Of a stretch of 64,000 bases of DNA, positions 58,189-64,000 are shown in pieces. Source of the stretch: Clostridia bacterium (GTDB taxonomy: Bacteria > Bacillota > Clostridia > Christensenellales > DUVY01); contig BNZQ01000001.1 of the NCBI GenBank assembly GCA_026001225.1, forward strand, positions 1-64,000, in the 5' to 3' direction. A program made the position numbers and the translations under genes. Every line of letters begins with the position of its first letter. The first letter of the stretch is position 1. Under the pieces are notes generated by a model that saw only the letters and a program-made list of their open reading frames with translations, was not told the DNA's origin and ran no database searches.

Positions 58189-58476
58189 ATGGAAACAGCG
58201 CTTTTGATACTGCTGCCGATACTAACGGCAGGTTGCACGGTGGCGTCGTTTTTGATAGCGAGAGCGTCCGAGGCGAAGAAAAAAGGCGAAACGAGCGGCG
58301 CGTTGCAGAAAGACATCGAATACATAAAGCAGTCGCTCCAAAGCCTCATAACCGCTCAAAAGCTCATCAGCGACAAAATGGACGGCTACCTCGAACGGCT
58401 CATCGTAGCCGAGCAGAGCGCGAAAGCCGCGCACAAGCGGCTTGACGACTTGACAAAGCAAAACCAAAACCAATAA
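58189..58476 (+). CDS. Small phage membrane protein (holin-associated type)
   Basis: A 95-aa protein with one N-terminal transmembrane helix (ALLILLPILTAGCTVASFLI) and a cytoplasmic helical tail (LQKDIEYIKQSLQSLITAQK, then RLIVAEQSAKAAHKRLDDLT). Such hemolysin-XhlA-like or holin-accessory proteins lie between tail-fibre and holin genes in Gram-positive phages. AGGAGGG lies 8-14 nt before the ATG. It precedes the holin-like gene by 21 nt. Confidence 0.6.
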   Translation: METALLILLPILTAGCTVASFLIARASEAKKKGETSGALQKDIEYIKQSLQSLITAQKLISDKMDGYLERLIVAEQSAKAAHKRLDDLTKQNQNQ

Positions 58477-58497
58477 AAAAAATAGGAGATTTTCAAA

Positions 58498-58806
58498 ATG
58501 GATAACTTATTGCAAATCGTGTCCGTACCCGTCATAACGGCGGTGGTTTACGGCGCAATGGAACTCTACAAGCACGTCGCGAACGGCAACGAAAAATTCA
58601 TTCGGCTGATACCCGTTACGGCGATAATTTTGGGCGCTGTTTTAGGTGTTGTCGCTTTTTACGCCGCCGAAGAGGTCATAGCGGCGGATAACGTGTTCAC
58701 GGCAATTCTTATCGGCGGCGCGTCCGGCTCCGCCGCAACCGGCGGCAACCAAATCATCAAGCAACTACTGAAAGGCAAAGAGGATAAGGGGGAAAAGAAC
58801 GAGTAG
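58498..58806 (+). CDS. Phage holin-like membrane protein
   Basis: A 102-aa protein with hydrophobic segments at about 5-22 (LQIVSVPVITAVVYGAMELY), 38-57 (IPVTAIILGAVLGVVAFYAA) and a Gly/Ala-rich third (FTAILIGGASGSAATGGNQI), ending in a charged tail (KGKEDKGEKNE). Size, topology and position after tail genes fit a holin that permeabilises the membrane for lysin release. No endolysin gene is present next to it, another sign of prophage decay. Confidence 0.7.
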   Translation: MDNLLQIVSVPVITAVVYGAMELYKHVANGNEKFIRLIPVTAIILGAVLGVVAFYAAEEVIAADNVFTAILIGGASGSAATGGNQIIKQLLKGKEDKGEKNE

Positions 58807-58974
58807 TTAGTTAAGCAGGTGCAAGTCAATGAATTCGGTTGTTTGCAGATAAGCGTTAAAAGACCGGAAAAGACAAACGGCGTTAGATTTCGCTGTTTTT
58901 CACGCATTATCGGCATATTGTGCGGCGCGGTCATATATGTATAGAAAGGGACAGGCCGTTAGGAAAGGGGGAAT

Positions 58975-59151
58975 ATGGAATTAAACGAGAATAAGTTAAA
59001 AATCCGTATCAAATACGAGTTTTATAACCCGAACGAGGGGGATATATCGGCGGCTTTGGGGCATATATTCGGGCGTGCGGTCACTATTAAAAAACAAACA
59101 AAATTATTGGAAAATCAAGAGATTCCGTTGGACTTCCTGTCGAAAAAGTGA
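58975..59151 (+). CDS. Small protein upstream of the recombinase
   Basis: A 58-aa frame (MELNENKLKIRIKYEFYNPN at the start, TKLLENQEIPLDFLSKK at the end) with an AGGAAAGGGGG ribosome site. It has no membrane segment. It ends 35 nt before the serine recombinase and is probably cotranscribed. Family not recognised. Confidence 0.5.
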   Translation: MELNENKLKIRIKYEFYNPNEGDISAALGHIFGRAVTIKKQTKLLENQEIPLDFLSKK

Positions 59152-59186
59152 TATGTTGTTGTCGAAACGGTAAAAGGAGGAGCGCT

Positions 59187-60707
59187 ATGCGGATAGCGGC
59201 GTACTGCCGCGTATCGACGGAAAAAGAAGAACAACTTGACAGCTTAAGCCAGCAGAAGCTCTTCTTTACCGAATATGCGGTTAAAAACAACCATACTCTC
59301 GTGCGCCTATACGCCGACGAGGGTATATCGGGTAAAAGTATCAAAAAACGCGAACAGTTTTTGCGAATGCTGGGCGAGGCGCGGAACGGTCTGTTCGATA
59401 TGGTAGTCGTTAAAGACATCAGCCGCTTCGCGAGAAACACGGTCGATTTCCTGAACAGTATACGCCAGCTCAAGCTCATGGGAATAGGCGTGCAGTTCTT
59501 GTCTAACAATCAAACGAGCCTCGGGGATTCGGAGTTCGTGCTAACCATATTTTCCGCCCTCGCACAGGAGGAGAGCGCGAACCTGAGTAAGCGCGTCAAG
59601 TTCGGCAAAAACGTCAACGCGCAAAAGGGAAAGGTGCCCAATATCGTATTCGGCTACGACCAAGTCGATAAATTCACATTGAGGATAAACCCCGTCGAGG
59701 CCGATATCGTAAAAAGAATCTACGGCATGTATCTTAACGGGGGCTTGGGCGCGGCGAAGATCGCGGAGGTTTTGACCGACTCTACGGAGGTGCGCCCAAA
59801 AAAGAACGGCAGGTGGTCGCAATGCGCCGTGGCGAGAATTCTTCAGCACGAGATATACACGGGCGTCGTGACCAATAAAAAGTCAGAGGTCGTAGATTTT
59901 ATCTCGGGTAAACGGCGCGAGTTCGACAGGACGCAATGGCTGCAATACGAAAGGCCGGAGCTTGTCATAATATCTAAGGACGACTACGAACGGGCGCAGA
60001 AGCTCCGGCTTGATCGGCAAGACCTTTTTAAGAATAATAAGGAACGGCACAGCAACAGTTACCTGTTCAGTACGCTGATTCGATGCGAGCATTGCGGCTA
60101 TTCATATAGGCGGCTGTACAGAGAGTTCAAATTTACATCCTATCGGAAATGGACATGCTGCGGCAGACACTTAAAGCTTTGCGACAGCCGTGTCATGATA
60201 GACGAGAAAGAGCTGCTCGGTCAAATCGCCGAATACTTTCGCAGTATAGTAAAGGATAAGCCCGCGTTCGTGAGGGCGGGACTGGCGGAGACGGCCGCCG
60301 CCCAAAGTGCCGACTGCGACGGGGAACCCGACCTTGCGGAACTTGAAAAGGAGCTTGCGCGACTGAACGCCGCCAAGCAAAAGGCGATCGATATGTTTAC
60401 GAACGACGTCATCACGATGGAGGAGTTAAAGCAAAGAACGGCGGGCTTGAAAACGCAAATAGAAAAATTGTCTGAACGGATAGGGGAAATAAAGGACGGG
60501 CGGGCGCAGAGCGAATACGCGCAAAGCACGGAGGAGCGGTACTTAAACCATGTCTACGACAACATTTCGCAAATTATCCGCGACGGGAATATGACCAACG
60601 AAGCCTTAAAACAGGTGATAGAAAAAATAACGGTGAATAAGAACGGTACGGTCAAAATACAGCTCAAAAATTTTGATATTGATTCGATAGGGCATGGTAT
60701 ATATTAG
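59187..60707 (+). CDS. Large serine recombinase (phage integrase / resolvase family)
   Basis: A 506-aa site-specific recombinase. N-terminal catalytic domain: RIAAYCRVSTEKEEQLDSLS with the nucleophilic Ser in R-V-S-T, YADEGISGKSIKKREQFLRM, and VVKDISRFARNTVDFLNSIR (Arg motif). Recombinase domain about 165-260 (FGYDQVDKFTLRINPVEADI, GAAKIAEVL). Zinc ribbon IRCEHCGYSYRR...WTCCGRHLKLC (about 294-330), then a coiled coil (about 375-440). AAGGAGGAG precedes the ATG; an upstream frame starting at 59148 lacks these features. All key residues are present, so it is probably active, unlike the rest of the prophage. Confidence 0.92.
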   Translation: MRIAAYCRVSTEKEEQLDSLSQQKLFFTEYAVKNNHTLVRLYADEGISGKSIKKREQFLRMLGEARNGLFDMVVVKDISRFARNTVDFLNSIRQLKLMGIGVQFLSNNQTSLGDSEFVLTIFSALAQEESANLSKRVKFGKNVNAQKGKVPNIVFGYDQVDKFTLRINPVEADIVKRIYGMYLNGGLGAAKIAEVLTDSTEVRPKKNGRWSQCAVARILQHEIYTGVVTNKKSEVVDFISGKRREFDRTQWLQYERPELVIISKDDYERAQKLRLDRQDLFKNNKERHSNSYLFSTLIRCEHCGYSYRRLYREFKFTSYRKWTCCGRHLKLCDSRVMIDEKELLGQIAEYFRSIVKDKPAFVRAGLAETAAAQSADCDGEPDLAELEKELARLNAAKQKAIDMFTNDVITMEELKQRTAGLKTQIEKLSERIGEIKDGRAQSEYAQSTEERYLNHVYDNISQIIRDGNMTNEALKQVIEKITVNKNGTVKIQLKNFDIDSIGHGIY

Positions 60708-60967
60708 ACTTGTATCCAATTACAGGCGTCGGTTTGGATAATGACTCACTGACACAAGCGAGAGGGCTTATTTCCGCCGCATATATTTGATGCATTGCGC
60801 TGGCTGCATTCCCCGTATTTTGATATTTGCCGCCAATGATTTCCTGCAATTTCGACAACAAACGCATGTAAAACCATACAACTCATGCATTTATATTTCT
60901 ACAATTACAACATTTTACTTGACAAATCGGTTTATCTGAATATAATAGTAAGTATCGGAGGGCTGAT
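60708..60967. other. Intergenic region with ATPase copy 3 promoter
   Basis: TTGACA (60919-60924), 16 nt, TATAAT (60941-60946), then GGAGGG (60957-60962) for the ATG at 60968. On the minus strand, 60711-60867 reads as protein-like text (GGKYQNTGNAASAMHQIYAA, ISPLACVSESLSKPTPVIGY) continuing to the recombinase end, possibly the 3' part of a gene interrupted by the phage. Its family is not recognised. Confidence 0.45.
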
Positions 60968-62230
60968 ATGAAAAAGTATTTAGACAGGTTGCTTGATCGA
61001 ACAATAGAGGAGTCGCTGAAAGAGGCAGGTTGCGTGGTGATAGAAGGTCCGAAATGGTCTGGTAAATCGACCTCGGCAAAAAGGCTTGCAAAAACTATCG
61101 TGGAGTTGCAATGGCCCGCAGTTTATAAAAAATATAAAATATACTCCGACACCGGCGACCCCGCGTTGTTAGAGGGCGAAACGCCGCTTATGTTTGACGA
61201 GTGGCAGATGATTCCGGATTTGTGGGACTATATCCGCGCCGAGGTAGACAGGCGCGGAGGACGCGGACATTTTATCATTACGGGTTCGGCAAAGCCGAAA
61301 GACAATCCGCTCAGGCACAGCGGAATCGGCAGAATGAAAAGCCTTGTGATGCGCCCTATGTCGCTGTGGGAATCGGAGGATTCGAACGGTGCGGTATCCA
61401 TAAAGGAACTTTTTGGAAATCCAAACGCAAGGGCTTCCGGTACCGCAAAGCAAAGCCTTGCGGATATTGCGTTTATTCTTTGTCGCGGCGGGTGGCCGGA
61501 AGCCGTGACAGAATCGGATAAAGCTGTCGCACTCAAACTTGCGGCAAACTATGTAGACAGGCTTGTGCAAACCGATATTGTGGAGATAGACGGTATAAAG
61601 CGTAACGAAGCGAGGGCAAAAGCCATACTGCGGGCGTATGCGCGGATTATTTCCTCGTCCGCTCCGCTTACGAATATAGTCAAGGATATAGAGCTAAAGG
61701 AGTTTGTTTCCGACCCGCGAACACTTGAGAAATATGTAAACGCTTATCGGAAGCTGTATGTTATCGAGGACGTTGAGGCATGGTCACCGGCACTCCGTTC
61801 AAAAGCGACCTTGCGTCGCGCCGACACAAGACAATTTGTTGACCCGTCTATTGCGGCGGCGGCACTCAATGCATCTCCGCAGGATTTAGTCAATGACCTA
61901 AACACATTCGGATTACTGTTTGAATCGTTAGTCATACGCGATTTGCGGATTTATGCCGAGAGAGTTGACGGTGACGTCTTTAATTACCGCGACTCGTTAG
62001 GGCTCGAGGCGGATGCTGTTATACACTTGCATAACGGCAAATGGGCGGCTATAGAGGTAAAGCTTGGCGGGCAAGAGGCGATAGAACAAGGAGCAAAGCA
62101 CTTGTTGCGGCTAAAAGAGCGTGTAGACAAGAATGCACCTGAATTTTTACTCGTCATTACGGCAACGGGCTTTTCATATAGGCGTGAGGACGGCGTGTAT
62201 GTCGTGCCGATTGGGTGCTTAAAAGACTGA
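60968..62230 (+). CDS. AAA+ ATPase with DUF4143 domain (copy 3)
   Basis: A 420-aa paralogue. Walker A VVIEGPKWSGKSTSAKRLAK (Ser instead of Cys before G-K-S), Walker B PLMFDEWQMIPDLWDYIRAE (about 77), sensor FIITGSAKP, Arg segment RHSGIGRM, and late nuclease-like pattern GLEADAVIHLHNGKWAAIEV plus K (about 340). The end is YRREDGVYVVPIGCLKD. Diverged throughout from copies 1, 2 and 4, so an old duplication. It is followed by the XRE remnant and copy 4. Confidence 0.87.
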   Translation: MKKYLDRLLDRTIEESLKEAGCVVIEGPKWSGKSTSAKRLAKTIVELQWPAVYKKYKIYSDTGDPALLEGETPLMFDEWQMIPDLWDYIRAEVDRRGGRGHFIITGSAKPKDNPLRHSGIGRMKSLVMRPMSLWESEDSNGAVSIKELFGNPNARASGTAKQSLADIAFILCRGGWPEAVTESDKAVALKLAANYVDRLVQTDIVEIDGIKRNEARAKAILRAYARIISSSAPLTNIVKDIELKEFVSDPRTLEKYVNAYRKLYVIEDVEAWSPALRSKATLRRADTRQFVDPSIAAAALNASPQDLVNDLNTFGLLFESLVIRDLRIYAERVDGDVFNYRDSLGLEADAVIHLHNGKWAAIEVKLGGQEAIEQGAKHLLRLKERVDKNAPEFLLVITATGFSYRREDGVYVVPIGCLKD

Positions 62231-62298
62231 TTAACGGATGTTGACCAAACAATGAGTCAAGGAATTTCCGGCGAAATTCCTCAATGGATAATTGATTT

Positions 62299-62538
62299 TT
62301 AAAGTTGGTTTATTCTAATTAGTGAATGAGCCCATAGACAGAACTCGGCGGCGTGGATTGTGTTCAATAACCCAATCCGAACCGACGAGGAGGAGATGTT
62401 GACGCCTTTTTTCTCGTAACGGCGATACTGTTCAAGCGTAACACCCGCCTTCTTTGCCGTTTCCTCTTGCGTAAGCCCCAATTTTTCTCTTTGACTTATA
62501 AGTATCGCATTTTCCGGAACCATAATTTGCCAAGACAT
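62299..62538 (-). pseudogene. Truncated XRE regulator (copy of 6428-6676)
   Basis: The first 55 residues (MSWQIMVPENAILISQREKL, then GVTLEQYRRYEKKGVNISSS) are almost identical to the XRE protein at 6428. After S-S-V-R-I the sequence changes completely (from 62372 leftwards) and ends in an unrelated tail, losing the C-terminal 27 residues. The HTH itself is intact, so DNA binding might persist. Confidence 0.7.
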
Positions 62539-62590
62539 ACTGAATTAACTCCTTCCAATAAAATTTTGCTCATGATCGAGCCTACTATAT

Positions 62591-62620
62591 ATTATATGTC
62601 CGAATGGACATACTTGTCAA
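62591..62620 (-). promoter_or_regulatory. XRE promoter with operator, right copy
   Basis: Minus strand TTGACA (complement of 62615-62620) and TATAAT (complement of 62591-62596), 18-nt spacer. The operator reads TATGTCCG-AA-TGGACATA (62595-62612), one base off perfect symmetry compared with 6733-6750. Confidence 0.6.
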
Positions 62621-62725
62621 GCGAAAATCAGTCGATTTCAATAAAATCTGCAAAAACACACGCCATCCTGTATCGGTGCGTCTTTCTGTCGCATTGCAAA
62701 TGCGCAAAAAGAGAGCGAAAAACCC

Positions 62726-62754
62726 AAGAAGTCGGTCTGGACAACCGACTTTTT
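62726..62754 (+). terminator. Conserved hairpin (copy 3)
   Basis: AAGAAGTCGGT pairs with ACCGACTTTTT. The T-G wobble of the other copies is a T-A pair here, a change that strengthens the stem. Confidence 0.55.
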
Positions 62755-62917
62755 GCGTTATAGGAGGGTTTTTAATTTTTACAAGGTTTTGCCGTCCTTT
62801 GCCATCATGCACAAGCAGGTTAATATTATACGTTTAAGAACAATGAAAATTCGACAAGATACGCATTGTAAATAAGCCAAATGGAACATCAGGTTTGAGC
62901 CAAAGCATACATTTGTC

Positions 62918-62945
62918 TTGACAAATATGTTTTTTAGAGTATAAT
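62918..62945 (+). promoter_or_regulatory. Promoter of ATPase copy 4
   Basis: TTGACA (62918-62923), 16 nt, TATAAT (62940-62945); GAAGGAGGAG precedes the GTG at 62972. Confidence 0.65.
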
Positions 62946-62971
62946 ATATAGAGTGAAGGAGGAGTATTTCG

Positions 62972-64000
62972 GTGAATCAAAACGTTGAAAGCTTATACTT
63001 AGACAGACTTATTGACCCCGCGATTGAAACGGCATTGAGTACCGCAGGCTGCGTAGTTATCGAGGGTCCGAAATGGTGCGGTAAAAGTACCACGGCAAAA
63101 CGCTTTGCCAAAACGGTTGTGGAACTCGCAAAGCCAAGCACATACCGTCAATATAAGTTGTATGCCGATTTCGGAGACGATGAATTGCTCCGGGGCGAAA
63201 AGCCGCTCCTGTTTGACGAGTGGCAGAAAATACCCGACCTTTGGGATTATATCCGCGCCGAGATTGATTCAAAAAGCGGTCAGCGCGGTCAATACATTCT
63301 TACCGGCTCCGCCCGTCCGGTAGAGAACGGCGGAAAGGATAACAAAAGGCACAGCGGAACTGGGCGAATCTTAAAAGTCGTTATGCGCCCGATGTCGCTG
63401 TGGGAATCGAAAGACAGCACGGGCGAGGTCAGTCTTTCGGATTTGTTTGACGGGGCGACCCGCGCCGGCGGTAGGCAAAAACAAACCATTAGAGAAACGG
63501 CGTATTTATTATGTCGCGGCGGTTGGCCCGAAACGGTTATCGAGCGGGATAAGGATAAAGCGTTGTTATTATCCGCTAAATATGTTTCCTCTCTGATAGA
63601 AACCGACATAGTGGAACTTGACGATATTAAGCGCAATCCGACGCGCGCAAGAGCAATCCTAAGATCATACGCACGCAATATTTCCGCGCCGGCAAAGTTA
63701 ACGACTTTGCAACAGGATTTAGAGGTCAATGATTCGGCGTTGGATACGAGAACTTTGGATTCGTATATAAATGCATTTAAGAAATTGTTTGTTATCGAGG
63801 ATATAGAGGCTTGGTCTCCGAAACTCCGCTCGTCTACGGCATTACGCACTGCGGATACGAGACAATTTGTTGACCCGGCGATCGCCGCCGCCGTGCTTGG
63901 CGCTAAACCGGACGATTTAATCTCAGACCTCAATACTTTCGGGCTGTTGTTTGAATCCATGTGCATACGCGACCTGCGCGTCTACGCCGAACGCTTGAAC
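62972..64000 (+). CDS. AAA+ ATPase with DUF4143 domain (copy 4, cut by the right edge)
   Basis: 343 codons are visible, nearly identical to copy 1 at 7110 (N-terminus NQNVESLYLDRLIDPAIE against NQNMESLYLDRLIDPAIE; same Walker A GPKWCGKST, Walker B LLFDEWQKIPDLWDY and sensor LTGSARP). Start is GTG where copy 1 has ATG, with a better ribosome site. The DUF4143 nuclease-like motif lies beyond the edge. Most differences are silent or in the leader, so both copies are probably under selection or the duplication is recent. Confidence 0.87.
   Translation, partial: MNQNVESLYLDRLIDPAIETALSTAGCVVIEGPKWCGKSTTAKRFAKTVVELAKPSTYRQYKLYADFGDDELLRGEKPLLFDEWQKIPDLWDYIRAEIDSKSGQRGQYILTGSARPVENGGKDNKRHSGTGRILKVVMRPMSLWESKDSTGEVSLSDLFDGATRAGGRQKQTIRETAYLLCRGGWPETVIERDKDKALLLSAKYVSSLIETDIVELDDIKRNPTRARAILRSYARNISAPAKLTTLQQDLEVNDSALDTRTLDSYINAFKKLFVIEDIEAWSPKLRSSTALRTADTRQFVDPAIAAAVLGAKPDDLISDLNTFGLLFESMCIRDLRVYAERLN

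Larger units (their letters stand above)
62373..64000 (+). repeat. 1.6-kb near-identical direct repeat, right copy (continues past window)
   Basis: Counterpart of 6511-8138, same orientation. Left boundary is sharp at 62373, inside the XRE coding sequence. Confidence 0.85.

Noticed and set aside
1-64000. CRISPR array, tRNA or rRNA genes
   Set aside because: No regularly spaced direct repeats, no cloverleaf-like segment and no conserved rRNA stretch was seen on either strand.

Overview
The window looks like a chromosomal segment of an uncultured anaerobic Bacillota, most likely Clostridia. At the left end a housekeeping block has Firmicutes-type gene order: thyX, the SpoU methylase rlmB, a SigH-like sigma factor, dnaX, ybaB, recR. 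The lipoproteins, the ATPase-less sugar ABC transporter and the C-terminal membrane anchor fit a Gram-positive cell. Finer taxonomy cannot be read from the sequence. No rRNA, tRNA or CRISPR array was seen.

Layout. (1) 1-5834: an IS1-like transposase fragment, then the housekeeping block, with short dispersed repeats between and even inside genes. (2) 5855-9096: accessory debris, two small XRE repressors under a palindromic operator, the first of four paralogous DUF4143 AAA+ ATPases, and two gene fragments. (3) 9109-44547: a 35-kb sugar catabolism region. It holds two AraC regulators, a two-permease ABC importer with its binding protein, large surface lipoproteins, two GH78-type rhamnosidases, a GH20 hexosaminidase and an SGNH esterase. 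It also holds NagA/NagB-type deacetylase and deaminase genes, a PIG-L deacetylase, four Gfo/Idh/MocA dehydrogenases, two xylose-isomerase-like epimerases, a DegT aminotransferase, an amidohydrolase, and a complete fructuronate-to-pyruvate branch (SDR reductase, UxuA, KdgK, KDPG aldolase). (4) 44571-60707: a wrecked prophage with amidoligase and GGCT genes, a TerL chimera and a tape-measure/tail-fibre chimera, then holin-like genes and a large serine recombinase. It is interrupted by ATPase copy 2, an XRE gene, a GH4 glycosidase with a truncated lipoprotein, and an AbiE toxin-antitoxin pair. (5) 60968-64000: ATPase copies 3 and 4, the latter running off the right edge.

How it works together. 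Surface lipoproteins and glycosidases would trim a rhamnose-, HexNAc- and uronate-containing glycan. The ABC system imports the products, and the cytoplasmic enzymes deacetylate, deaminate, epimerise and oxidise them towards fructose-6-phosphate or KDPG. A 65-bp promoter element with an inverted repeat occurs three times: before the permeases, before the binding protein and before the second rhamnosidase. Its first copy adjoins a divergent AraC gene, so these genes probably form one regulon.

Most notable signals: that three-copy operator/promoter; at least four genes whose -10 box ends 6-7 nt before the ATG, implying leaderless mRNAs; a near-identical 1.6-kb direct repeat (6511 and 62373) bracketing about 56 kb that contains the whole accessory region; an AbiE module sitting between two copies of the same phage gene start; and remnants of era, glycerate kinase and D-lyxose isomerase that mark old recombination joints.
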